A stretch of DNA of 64,000 nt from Gracilaria gracilis (lineage: Eukaryota > Rhodophyta > Florideophyceae > Gracilariales > Gracilariaceae), in the NCBI GenBank assembly GCA_030374805.1, contig JARGSG010000074.1, positions 62,001 to 126,000 of the forward strand, given 5' to 3'. Position 1 is the stretch's first letter. Every line of letters starts with the position of its first letter. Below, piece after piece: positions 41,471-51,315 of the stretch. The position numbers and the translations under genes are program-made. The notes under the pieces were generated by a model. The model did no database searches, was not told the origin of the DNA, and worked only from the letters and a program-made list of their open reading frames with translations.

Positions 41471-42214
41471 ATGAGAGAGAGTGGCCATAAGATGGTTTCG
41501 CAGATCATGATATCTGCCCACCAATGGGTCTGTGAGCGTCAATTGTCCCTTGAAGGAAACGAGGACCTCGAAAACGGTTACAGTCACGATGAAGTTCATT
41601 TGAGGCTTCTGGATCAGAGGCTGAAACAGATGATGGAGAGACGAAATCAAGCTTTCAAGAGTTGTATCGTACGGGAGAGCGATTCTGCTGACACTGATCA
41701 AGGCCGGGTAACTGGTTCTAAAGAACCTCTTTCATCTGAGATGCGTGGCAGATCTTGTGCATTGCCACCCAAAGAGAAGGAAAGCAGTAAGCAATCTGGT
41801 GCTCCAAGGAGGCGAAAAGATACCATTAGTTCATATTCTTTCCCCATAAAGCCTTTCGTTCCTGGTTTACCCAAAGACATTGAAGCCGTTATAGAAATAT
41901 GGAACGATGGTAATGTAGGTCAAGGAATCCTTCCGCTCCGTCTTTTGACTGACGCGAAGAGCCGATCGAAACTGCTCCTGGGGTATTCCACCCAGATCTG
42001 GATCAATAGTGGGCAGAAATGTGCATTTAGAAAGTTCAAGAAGCTGGTCCTATGTGTTTCCGAATTTGCCCCACTTACATTAAGTATATACAAGGATAAC
42101 AATATATCTGCCTGGACTGGAGCATTGGAGGGTTATCATCTGTGCTATGATGTTAATGGAGAGCCCAGGTGTTTAACATCTGTGCTCAAGCTTTTCAACT
42201 CTAATGAGTTGTAG
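41471..42214 (+). CDS. ORF with GCR1-like DNA-binding segment
   Basis: 247 residues in one frame from the ATG at 41471, ~205 bp downstream of the palindrome array. Residues ~15-60 are helical and charged; 70-120 are Ser/Lys-rich linker. Residues ~137-200 read IEAVIEIWNDGNVGQGILPL and then KCAFRKFKKLVLCVSEFA. This resembles the GCR1_C-type DNA-binding domain (hydrophobic-x-x-W..G..G.P.L..L....(K/R)..(F/Y).R(R/K)K.(I/L)...I) that Crypton-type recombinases and fungal regulators use. The C-terminal ~45 residues are unassigned. A site-specific DNA-binding role, perhaps at the adjacent array, is inference. The match to GCR1_C is partial. Confidence 0.5.
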   Translation: MRESGHKMVSQIMISAHQWVCERQLSLEGNEDLENGYSHDEVHLRLLDQRLKQMMERRNQAFKSCIVRESDSADTDQGRVTGSKEPLSSEMRGRSCALPPKEKESSKQSGAPRRRKDTISSYSFPIKPFVPGLPKDIEAVIEIWNDGNVGQGILPLRLLTDAKSRSKLLLGYSTQIWINSGQKCAFRKFKKLVLCVSEFAPLTLSIYKDNNISAWTGALEGYHLCYDVNGEPRCLTSVLKLFNSNEL

Positions 42215-43107
42215 AGCTATACGTTGAACAGTCTTGTAAATTACCGTGTGCTTTATTCCATTGATGCACTACGGAGTACAAAAATTCGTGTGGCAAGGCT
42301 ACGCTCACACTCACAAGTGACCACTTTGGGAACAACTCCGAGAAATGGATTCAGTCTTGCATGCAGACCTGAGGCTGTGTCTCCACCTGGGAGGTCGTTA
42401 AACTCGTCGAGGCCATCGGTAAGCTTGCTGTGCGTCCTCATGGAGCTGGGTAGCACGTAGCTAAAATGCCCCGGTCGGAAACACCTACGATACTTAATAG
42501 TTTCCCGTCGTATGTCAGTGAGTGTCGTACAGCTTCTGAATAGTGGTTAGCGGTTGCGATGCAGAGGCATTACAGCTCTTTGGGTCTTTACCGAACTTAT
42601 GCGTTGAAATGCAATTACCTTGGCCCTCTCATAAATGAGAGAGAGAGGCTGCGTTGCTCGGAAGTGCGTGGCGTTCGTAGGTGCCTATTTTCTCTACTTG
42701 GTTTGTTGTAGATGACAGGCGAGAGGGTTATATTCGTATCAGAAGGAACGAAGACTGAAGCCGCAGCGAGAACAATGTTACGGCACATATGGAGATATCG
42801 CGTTGACACAGCTAGGGCCACTCTGAAGTTCAAACGTTTGTGTTGTGATGCGTGTCACACGCTCACGCTCAGCCCACACACAGTAGAAAATCTCGCCATC
42901 AGCTAAATGGAGAACCTCCCGTGCCATTGGGTTGTGCTGATCAACTTACTTCGCGTCTCAAGTATCAACCAAAACGATGGAAAGCTACCAGGATGCGATG
43001 CGCAAGGCCTACCTCGGCACAACAATATCAGAACTTTATGATCGATTTGTTGATCCCAATATCGCCGTCTCAGGCGATAACTTCTTTTCGTGCTTTCATA
43101 AGAGAAG
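42215..43107 (+). other. Spacer with short coding-like frames before the methyltransferase
   Basis: Two + strand frames may belong to a decayed or spliced upstream exon of the methyltransferase gene. 42712-42906 is 64 residues with a CCDACHTL block that could be half a zinc-binding site. 42977-43156 is 59 residues including AYLGTTISELYDRFVDPNIA and overlaps the methyltransferase start in another frame. A stop codon lies in the methyltransferase frame three codons before its ATG, so direct read-through is not possible. Confidence 0.35.
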
Positions 43108-44826
43108 ATGGAGAAGCACTTTGGGTTATACAATTGCGGGTTCGAGGATATGTTAGAGATGGAAAAGACGTTGCGCAGAGATGGTGTGTCTCCGTTAGAA
43201 AAATTTCAACTGCTTCTCATGGACCCTCCGTACAACATCCGAGGGAATAAGAACCTAAGCAATAGCTGGTACGATGTACTGAGCCCTCAGGACATGAAGA
43301 AGGCAACAAAGCTTCTATCAAGACTGCTACGTCCTGGGGACCGTTTCGTTATCTTCAGTGCTTTCGAGCAGGTACAGGAATGGAGAGATGTACTTTCTGC
43401 CATTGGGGCAAAAGACGAAAACGGAGTACCGAGGCGTTCCTTTGTTGTGGACCAGGTCCCAATGCACTTTGTATGGTCGCAAGGCAACCCGATGCGTAAT
43501 CCTGGACGTAGGTCGTGCTCCCTTTTCCCTGCAATGGAGTATAGTGTACATGGAGTTCGAAATGATTCCAGCTACGCGCAGCAGCATGTGATGGTGAATT
43601 ATGAGAACTTCAACTTCGTGCAGTCGAGGTACCCGGGGTATCACAGTGTCATTGACCAGGTATCCCCCATGTCTAATGGGGAGAATCTTCAGTGGAAGAG
43701 AAAGAAGGAAGGTGGGGGCTACGTTTTACAAAAGGTGAGGTCCGAACAGAAACCTCGGGCATTGTTGAAGGAGCTAATCAATCGGTTTTCACAGGCTGGG
43801 GGTATTGTAGTCGACTTGTTTGCGGGGACGTTTTCGACAGCAATGGCATGTATGGAGTTACAACTGCATCATAGGTTCATCGGGTGTGAGCTGGACCCTT
43901 ACTGCTTTGCCCATGTTAGGCACGCCGCAATTATTCAATTCTCATTGTGCCTGCGGGAAAATGAGACGGATATCCAGGTAACGCAGGAAGTTCAGAATGC
44001 CATGATTGGGATGTTGAACTTATTTCCAAAGTGGAATGTCCGCCCATCGAGATCATGGAAGGCCCCATCTGGCTATCCTCAGTATCAAAAGTCTCCTACG
44101 TATATTGTGGACTTTCTTTCTCACGTCAATGTGGCGGATGAGAGCTTGGTCACCATTGGTAGGCGTAAGGCCCTTCAAGAATGGCCTAAAGCTTTGCAAG
44201 GAAAGATAGGGCTTCTGGATTGGAATGCAATGTTGGCACTAGAAGCGACCATATGCGGTTGTCATATCGGGAAGTCGACGATTCGTCACCCTCGCATCGA
44301 ACTGGGGGTGTTCACTACCCGCCGATTCATGGAAAATGAAGAGATATGGCACTTCTATAGAACACTGGTGTACCATGACCTAACGAAAAGAAGAGAGGTA
44401 CACAAGAGATATGGTGAAGGGTTATTGGGAGCCACATCCGAACGCGTTCGGAATTATGCGATGGAGTTTAACGTCCGCGGCGATATGTTCCATAGCCTTC
44501 CAGAAAGAAAACAAGAAGTAAGTTTAATACCTGTATGGATTGTCTCCGTCCCTTTTTCATTGGGTGGAACGATTAACGATCCCAAATATATGGAAGGTGA
44601 TGAGGACATTAATGCAGTTGCGGATGGTGTGACGAAACGAAGAACTGCAAATGTGCGGGTCATTCGAATTCCAAGTACAGGACGCACCCCGCATCAACTC
44701 CGAGAATACCAAATGCTTGCGGTGCGAGCACTTCGGAAACTGGAAGTGGGAGAGGAGTTGTTCGCGGATTATGGAGTAGAGTGTAGCTGGGATACATCGG
44801 CAAATCCGATTATAGTAAGCGATTAG
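43108..44826 (+). CDS. DNA amino-methyltransferase (beta class, DPPY) fused to a SET domain
   Basis: 572 residues, intact frame. N-terminal domain: LLLMDPPYNIRG (DPPY at 39-42, catalytic motif IV), then LLRPGDRFVIFSAFEQV, a ~130-residue variable region that would recognise the target, and VVDLFAGTFSTAMACMEL (FAG at 238-240, SAM-binding motif I), then FIGCELDPYCF. Motif IV before motif I defines the beta class of exocyclic amino methyltransferases (N6-adenine or N4-cytosine); DPPY favours N6A but does not settle it. C-terminal domain (~390-565): IELGVFTTRRFMENEEIW, a GGTIND block, RTANVRVIR, and LRKLEVGEELFADYGVEC, as in SET lysine methyltransferases (GEELxxxYG with the catalytic Tyr). The usual NHS/CxPNC segment is not obvious. 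A protein marking both DNA and histone would be unusual. It sits among mobile-element genes, so it may be element cargo. Both active-site motifs look preserved. Confidence 0.85.
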   Translation: MEKHFGLYNCGFEDMLEMEKTLRRDGVSPLEKFQLLLMDPPYNIRGNKNLSNSWYDVLSPQDMKKATKLLSRLLRPGDRFVIFSAFEQVQEWRDVLSAIGAKDENGVPRRSFVVDQVPMHFVWSQGNPMRNPGRRSCSLFPAMEYSVHGVRNDSSYAQQHVMVNYENFNFVQSRYPGYHSVIDQVSPMSNGENLQWKRKKEGGGYVLQKVRSEQKPRALLKELINRFSQAGGIVVDLFAGTFSTAMACMELQLHHRFIGCELDPYCFAHVRHAAIIQFSLCLRENETDIQVTQEVQNAMIGMLNLFPKWNVRPSRSWKAPSGYPQYQKSPTYIVDFLSHVNVADESLVTIGRRKALQEWPKALQGKIGLLDWNAMLALEATICGCHIGKSTIRHPRIELGVFTTRRFMENEEIWHFYRTLVYHDLTKRREVHKRYGEGLLGATSERVRNYAMEFNVRGDMFHSLPERKQEVSLIPVWIVSVPFSLGGTINDPKYMEGDEDINAVADGVTKRRTANVRVIRIPSTGRTPHQLREYQMLAVRALRKLEVGEELFADYGVECSWDTSANPIIVSD

Positions 44827-45190
44827 AATTTGTAGTAAACTGCCTACATATAAATTAACCCCCTAAACCTACATAAAAAAGTGCCACTTATTGCATTCCA
44901 ACTTCGCCATTGAGCATGAAATAGAAACCAAAAACTTTGGCAGAACTGCAAGATGGAAGTACATAGATACATAATAGGTAGTGAAGAGCATCGAATATGA
45001 TGGTGTACGGTTTTTAACATTATGAGAACTTTCTAGTTCAGAAATGGAGATTTCCGTGTCAATTCTCGGTTTCGAAATCGGGAAATAAAAAACCGCACTC
45101 GATGATTTCCACCACAACCCACTCGATTGGGGATTTGCATTCGATCGGTGACGTTCGATCACGACGAGCGCCAAACAGGCCGAGAGCAGA
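44827..45190. other. Spacer, no gene recognised
   Basis: AT-rich 3' flank of the methyltransferase-SET gene. A GA(C/T)CGTTCGATCACG-like word appears twice (45149-45162 and 45209-45221 region). No convincing terminal inverted repeat with 51.4-51.9 kb was found. Confidence 0.4.
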
Positions 45191-45196
45191 GCAGTT

Positions 45197-46284
45197 ATGA
45201 TTCCAGTGACCTTCGATCACGGTCAGCGGCTAACACGTCGTGAGCCCAGCGTCAACTGCGAGGAACCGTTCGGATTGTATATGGCGAAACTTAAGACGAG
45301 GGGTGTGAATTCGGAGGAAGTTAGCGGTCGCGCGTCAAAGAGCCTAAGGCGTAGCGAAACGGTAACTGGCGAAGTTCGCACCGTTCTTAGTACGCGTGCG
45401 CCTCGGAGTGGTTTACGTGGGAAAGGGAGGAAGGGTGCGGCGAGGAGCGACGGGGAGGCGAAGAGCGACGGTGAGGCGAGGATCAATGGTGCGGCAAGAA
45501 GCGTCGAGGGCGGAACATCGGAGCGAACGGAACGAACGGAGCAAACGGGGCGAACGGTAAGCATTGCGGTGACGAAACCTGTTGCGAACGCACGAGATCA
45601 AGAAGTTAGTCCCAAGAAAGCACGGGAGCGCAGCGAGGTAAGGCGAAGAAGGTTCTGCGGGGTGTTCGGGAGAGAGATGGTCGTCGAAGAAGCGAATAGA
45701 CTGCGAAAGCTTTAGAGGAGAGCGATAGCAGGGATATGATAGTGAGGGGTGAAGAGTTTTGTACGGGTGTCGAAGGAAGAACGATAGCAAGGAGAAGTAC
45801 CATATTAGGTAGTGGGGGTCTTCGAGGGAGAAAGAGAAGTAACGGTGATAAAGTGCATAAGGCTGCGGTACCCGAAGAGGTGGAAGGAGAAATCGGAAAA
45901 GTGATGTGTGGTCAGCCGGCGAGGACGCGAGGAGTGGAAAGTTTGGTTGTTGTGACCCTAAATAGAGTTCCAGAGAAGGAAAGAATTGGTTTCCAGCAAT
46001 AAAATGTGACCCGGGAGAAAGAAGGAGTGAGGCGTGTGCGGCCAATGGCAGAACGTGAAACAGGGGAGGGTAGTGAGAGAAGAACAGGAAGTGTGGTTCA
46101 TGGATTTGGGGGTGTTGAAGTTGTGGAGAAGAGAGGAGATAAGCGACGAGAACATGCAGACGGAAGAGGGGTACGACGTAGAAGTGATGGATCAACCAAG
46201 GAAATTGTCGGAGGGACAGCAGCAGTGGTTGAGAGGATTTCGAAGGGGAGGACGACGTACAAACAGAACGGCATCGGGAAGTAA
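45197..46284 (+). other. Purine-rich low-complexity frames of the CMC-type element
   Basis: Three + strand frames (45197-45715, 45736-46002, 46006-46284) encode Arg/Glu/Gly/Ser-rich sequence with short tandem repeats (SDGEAKSDGEARINGAAR). No family is recognised. They may be remains of one accessory ORF, but strong G+A bias lowers stop-codon frequency by itself, so their coding status is doubtful. Confidence 0.25.
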
Positions 46285-46319
46285 AAGTCGTGGAGACGGC
46301 GCCACTAACGCCCTAAGGG

Positions 46320-47009
46320 ATGCGTGTAAGGCGCAACACCGTTTTACTTCCAAAAGATGTGGGACACGAAAATGTCGGCGGTCGTGGAGAAAGAGGAGGT
46401 AGAATTCGAGGAGATGAATGCGGATCTACAAGGGAACGGGAAAGGAATGAGGAGAACTTAAGCGTATTGCCATGGTCTGCACTCGTTCAGATGGTGAATT
46501 CACTGAAAGAACAGTTGGGAAATATGACGGAAGATCACTATACATTGATGGTGAGTTTGAAGCCGACGCTGGAAGAGTTGGGACGGCTGAGGGAGGAAAA
46601 TAAACGGCAAAATGTGCTGCTCGAAAGTATTCGGGAGGCAATGAAAGGGAGGAAGCGGGGTGGTGGAGGAAACAAGGTGAGAGGGCGCCGAAAGTATGAT
46701 ATTGGAGTGGGTGAATGTTTTAATGGATTCGCAAGGGCTGTAAATGATAGGATTCTTCATTATGTGAAATTGGAGGCATCTGAACTTTGTTTCGACGCGG
46801 AAAACGTTGGTAGACGCTGGAAGAACAGGAGTGAGACGGTGGGAGAAAGTAGAGAGGGGAGAATGTTTGTAGTTGGGGAGAAGGAGATTGCGCCTAGGTG
46901 CCCAATTCAGGTTGCATATGAGATGAGAGCGTACACACCATCGACAGAGGGTGGAAGTGATGTGTTGTTAAAGTATGTGGTTGAGACGGAAATAATGGGA
47001 GAGACGTGA
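46320..47009 (+). CDS. Unknown element-associated ORF with coiled coil
   Basis: 229 residues. After a basic Gly/Arg-rich start, residues ~55-110 form a likely coiled coil (WSALVQMVNSLKEQLG, LKPTLEELGRLREENKRQNV). A basic patch KGRKRGGGGNKVRGRRK follows. Residues ~128-225 look globular (VGECFNGFARAVNDRILHYV, then CPIQVAYEMRAYTPSTEG). The next frame (47046-47411) probably continued the same protein. It faces the minus-strand Plavaka-like transposase and could be a second ORF of that element. Function unknown. Confidence 0.4.
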   Translation: MRVRRNTVLLPKDVGHENVGGRGERGGRIRGDECGSTRERERNEENLSVLPWSALVQMVNSLKEQLGNMTEDHYTLMVSLKPTLEELGRLREENKRQNVLLESIREAMKGRKRGGGGNKVRGRRKYDIGVGECFNGFARAVNDRILHYVKLEASELCFDAENVGRRWKNRSETVGESREGRMFVVGEKEIAPRCPIQVAYEMRAYTPSTEGGSDVLLKYVVETEIMGET

Positions 47010-47045
47010 GAGACGATAAGGGAATAGGGGAGGAAACAAGAGTGC

Positions 47046-47411
47046 GTGGAAAATGCAAGCACGGACAAGTGTCCGAAGCAGCGGATGAAGCAGACGATAA
47101 GCGATGTGATTGGGGTGCGAAAGCGGGCTGCTCGGGACATATTCTTCTCTTTCCTGGAATATGATTTGATTGCAAAGCGAGCGAAGCCTAGCGAGGGGAC
47201 GGAACTTGGTAAGAAGTTGAAGAAGCAGATGGAAGAGGCTCGCGAGAAGCTTATGAGAAGTGAAGAAGATGGGATGAACCAGTTGTGTGCGTGGAGAATG
47301 AGCCTTTTTGAAGATCTTGCGTACTCTGGATCAACTGTGCATGCTCCACAGTGGAGCTGTGATGATGAAGACAAGTATTTCAAGAACGGAATGGCGGTGG
47401 CAGTGTTGTAG
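47046..47411 (+). CDS. Unknown element-associated ORF, likely continuation
   Basis: 121 residues beginning MENASTDKCPKQRMKQTISD, mostly charged helix (LGKKLKKQMEEAREKLMRSE), ending HAPQWSCDDEDKYFKNGMAV. It lies 36 bp after the stop of 46320-47009 in a different frame, consistent with one ORF broken by a stop and frameshift. No family recognised. Confidence 0.35.
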   Translation: MENASTDKCPKQRMKQTISDVIGVRKRAARDIFFSFLEYDLIAKRAKPSEGTELGKKLKKQMEEAREKLMRSEEDGMNQLCAWRMSLFEDLAYSGSTVHAPQWSCDDEDKYFKNGMAVAVL

Positions 47412-48500
47412 GATTACATGGAATACGCAGTGGAGAACAAATGTAATGGGAAAAGCCTTACGTAGATGGGACGGTGATGCACCTCGCCTTGATGCGTGGA
47501 TTGGGTGTGTTGTGAAAACGGTGAACGAGGGTGTGGGACGTGGAGGACAAAGGTAGCTTTTGTGTTCTACATTGTATGGGAGGTATCTGCCGACGGCGGT
47601 GGAGGGTATATTGAAGGTGGCGTGGTAATTGGTGAGGGACGAGCACGGCGAAGAGTTTGAGAACGATGGGTTTTTAGAGGGGCATCCGAGGTGTGTGTCC
47701 GAAAATTAGAAGAGAACTGCGACGGTTGGGCTGTGGATTCCATCGAGGGAGAAGGTATATCTAGCGGTGAGGGAGGAATACTTTATTGTGAATTTTACCC
47801 GGAGACTTGGAGCAGTTCTTGATTGCTACATAGCCGCGTGCCGACCGGAGGAGCCCAATTTCAGTCGTTTGGTTGGGCACCGGGAAGAGCGTAGGGATGG
47901 GTCAGAAGAAGGAGGAGAGGGGAGAGGGTATTGTGAATAAGAGTGGGAGGAGTAGAGATAGCTGTAGGATGAAGAATAGGGGGTATGACTTCTTCATCCC
48001 ATACCTATCTTCAATGTTTCCTGTGGACGATAGTGGTAGTAATTGGTTTAAGAAACTCCTACGGAATGAGTGCTATGCGAGGGGTGGGAGGTAGGGCCTG
48101 GAAGTGGGGTCCCGGTAGAATCTGTTGAGGTAGAATCTATGGAAACGCCAGTGGAGGCGGGAAGTGAAGGGGGTGCGGGTAGTTCTGGCGGAGAACATGA
48201 TCGAAGCCAGGGATAGAAGAGAAAGGGATGAGTCAAAACCATGGAGAAACGTTGTCGGATGTGGTGTGGGTGGAGATGGGAACTGGATGGGCGGTGTGGT
48301 TATGTTCGTCGTCTGTTGTCGATCGGAGGCATACGCAGTTGAGGGTCACATCGACTTCGTCACTTGGTAAGACGAGCTCCATGAACTGTACGAAGGCGAA
48401 CTCCTTGGGAGATGGAGTGGAAAAAGGAAGGGTGAAGCGAAGAAGAGAGATTAGTTTTCAGACCCAGACGATGGCGGTGGAGTTGGAGGATCTGGTGTCT
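47412..48500. other. Purine-rich spacer between convergent element ORFs
   Basis: The + strand remains G+A-rich. Only short frames (under 100 codons) occur. No repeat or RNA gene was recognised. Confidence 0.4.
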
Positions 48501-48807
48501 ACGACGAGGACGTGAGAGAACTTTGGGGATTTAGAAGGAATGAATGATGGGCGCCAAATATTCGTTGGATGAGAGAGACTGGAGGATTCTGGAGCCCGAG
48601 TTCGTTCTGCTCTTCAATGTAGTGGTCGAATGATGGGACATAAGCGCCGGCGACATAAGCGGAGTTGACTACGGTGATTCGGGTGCGACGGAAAGTGGAG
48701 GAGTTCTCTGAGAGTTCTAGGACCTTGAGAGAAAGGGTGATGAATGAAGGGAGGGCGTGTTTTCCAATCTGTTGAAGGATGGAGAAAGTGTTATTGGGGA
48801 AGAGGTC

Positions 48808-49443
48808 TTAGAGAGATTTGGTATTGAAATGAGAATTAGAGTGGAGGAATTTGTGGGCGGTGATGAGATCAGCGAATGAAATGAGTCTCCCATCACGGAT
48901 GAAACCGAATTGGCGGGATTGGATAGGAGAGGCGAGGGCAGGAGTGGAGGAAGTGATGGAGGGGTTGGTGGAAAGGGGGTTCCAATCTTTGGTGGCGTTG
49001 GAGTGATAGATGGCGCGAGTGGTTTCTTCACGTGCGCTGGACCAGCGCTTTGAGATTTTGGAGCAGTGTGACTTGAAGAGGGAGTGGGGGTGTTCGAATA
49101 TGCCACCATCGTTGAAATGGAGGCCTCCAAAGCGGAGAATGCCCTCAACGATGTGGTCGAGGAGATGGAACTTGAGGGTGCCAAGGCTGGAAGTGTGGTG
49201 GAGGCCGAGGACGAGTATGGCTGTGCGCTTGAAGGAGCAAATGTGGAAATGGAGGTCGGTGAGGCGGAAGTCGGTCCATCCTGCGGCGGTGTTGTATCTC
49301 ATGGAGAAGAAGAGAAGATCGGAGTACTTGGTGAAAAAGGAAGTGATGGGAGCTGCATCGACATCGTCACAGCAGCGGTCGAAGAAGGCACCGATGAAGG
49401 GGAAGACCAAGTCTAATGAGCGGTAGCCTTTTGCTTCGAACAT
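48808..49443 (-). pseudogene. Plavaka-like transposase C-terminal region
   Basis: A 211-codon frame with HTSSLGTLKFHLLDHIVEGI, FGGLHFNDGGIFEHPHSLFK and SKRWSSAREETTRAI. This resembles the segment following the catalytic core in Plavaka/KDZ-like transposases (K.H.L.H....I..+G....+s...fE..h...K). Its frame ends at 48808, with weaker coding-like sequence down to about 48500. Confidence 0.5.
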
Positions 49444-49909
49444 ATCACGTAGGCCGTCGGAGGTGAAGATACCGTTAAGGGTGTGACCGTTGTCGGAGGA
49501 GGAAAAGTCGAAGTGGAGTCCTGTTGCTGGGTAGTGCTTTTCGATGGCGGCGAGGATGGTGTTACCGTTTTTCAGGATGGAGGAGCGGACGGAGTTGAAG
49601 GAACGACGAGACTTGGAGGAACGGGGGGTAGTAAAGAGTGATTCTGACTAGAGTATCTCGATGGCTGCGAGCTTCATGAGCTTGGAGATGCCGAGGTGGA
49701 AGGTATGGAGTGGTTTGAAGAGGAAGATGTTCTAAGGGGAAAGGAGAGAGGTGATGTGGAGGAGAAGATAGAGGAGAGGAGTGATGTGAAGGAGAGGATA
49801 AGATTCGAAGAGGGAGGAGTATTTTGCGAGGGAAAGGGAGTGGAGTGCTTGAACGGCCTTTTTCTTTGTGTTTCGGGCGATTCTGGGCTTTCTGGCAATA
49901 AGTGCCTTT

Positions 49910-50926
49910 TCAGCTTCTTGGAAGAGGGTAGAATGTGATTTGCGGGCATCGAGAGTCTGGTTCTGGGATCAAAGAGGGTGGGGATGGAAAGTGTAGGAGG
50001 AGGGCGGAGCGTGGGATGGTACACCGGTGGCATGGATGCTGGGGACGGGTGCCGTGGGGGATAGCGAGAATGTCCTTTGCTTCTGGGATGTCTGCGCAGT
50101 AGCTGGCGATGATTTGGTAACAATGGCGGAGCACGCCATTAGCGTGACGGAAGGGGAAGCTGGTGAGGCCGCAGGAGAGAAGAGGGTCGAAGAGGTTGGA
50201 GATGGCACGCTGGATGAGTTGCATTTTGGTTGAGCGGGAGATGCTGGACGAGGTTCAGGAGATGCTATCGGGGTCTTGAGAGGGGGTGGCGAGATTGAAA
50301 TAGGTTGGAAGGTATTTGAGAAGGGTGAGGTTTTCGGTGATACATTTGCGACGGAACGAGTCGGAGAAGTTGAGGAGGGTGATGTGAAGGGGGTAGGAGG
50401 TGATTGAAGAGGATTTGGGGGATGTGGAGGACTTGTCGGAGTATACTTGGACGAAGCCAATGAAGGAGTCGATACCGGTGTTCTCAGGGGTGTGCCAGAT
50501 GCCGGAGTTATTGGAGGACTGCATGATTGCGTGCATGAGGGCTGGGACAGCTTCTTTTCCAAGGGAGGAAGCCATGGGGTGAACGAAAGCGGGAGAGCCG
50601 AAAAAGGTTGTATGGGGGACGTGGTGGAAGAAGGTGTTGCCGGAGTGTGCGAGTGCGAGTTGTCGTTTAAGGACTTGGAGTGCATCCTTTCGGAAAAGGG
50701 TGGCTGTGAAGAGGTGCTGTGGGTCGTGGAGGGTGGTGGGGCTGAAACCGATGTTGCTGACTTGGTGTCGGAAGAGGTCTGTTTGAAGTTTAAAACACTC
50801 GGAGGCGGAGGAGACAGCGTTGTGGAAGGCTAAATTGTAGAAGGAGGGTTCGTAGAGGAGAGAGATGAGTTCGTTTGCGTTGCGGTGGCCGAGGGTAGAA
50901 GCGATGGAAGAGATGTAGATGACCAT
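49910..50926 (-). pseudogene. Plavaka-like transposase central region
   Basis: Two adjacent frames (50926-50255 and 50224-49910), separated by a stop. The first contains FVQVYSDKSSTSPKSSSITS then YPLHITLLNFSDSFRRKC and LTLLKYLPTYF. This parallels the family's (L/V)xxYSDKTxLS..G...yPVYlTigNi....R.k......i.YLP, whose Asp is catalytic. The second contains VLRHCYQIIASYCADIPEAK and PCHRCTIPRSAL, matching the family's yv.DyPE...l......CP.C. Confidence 0.65.
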
Positions 50927-51315
50927 TCATTCGAGGTGGGGGTTGTTGAGGAGAAAGAAGGAGGGGGCGGTGGAGGAGGTGGGGAGGGAGAGAGGGAGCA
51001 GACGGCGGTGCCTACGATATGGTAGGCGTCTTGGGTGTGGAAGGAGAGGGAGGGCTGTTGCTGGTGGTAGTAGTCGCCGTCGGCGATGGGGATGTTATTA
51101 GAAGGGCGATTGGAGAGAGGAGGTGGGGGTGGTGGTGGGAGTAGGGGGGTGGACTTGTGACGCTTTGTGCGCGGGGGGAAGTGAGGGACGTTGCCGCCGG
51201 GGAAGAGGAAACGCTTGTTGGCGGTGAGAGTGTTGGGGCATCTTCTTTGGTGTTTTTGAATGGAGGGGATGGTGGGAGCGAAGAAGGAGCAGCCTTCAAA
51301 GCAGCAATTAGGCAT
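50830..51315 (-). pseudogene. Plavaka-like transposase N-terminus: zinc finger and Pro-rich linker
   Basis: From the ATG at 51315 the frame reads MPNCCFEGCSFFAPTIPSIQ then KHQRRC, a C2H2/C2HC-like finger as found at the start of Plavaka-type transposases (C..C.+.F.....L..H...C). A long Pro/Ser/Thr-rich linker follows with several runs of 8-9 Pro. An open frame continues upstream to 51441. Confidence 0.55.

Noticed and set aside
49010-50833. Plus-strand frames opposite the Plavaka-like transposase
   Set aside because: Glu/Gly/Val-rich shadows caused by the purine-rich strand; the minus strand carries the recognisable motifs.
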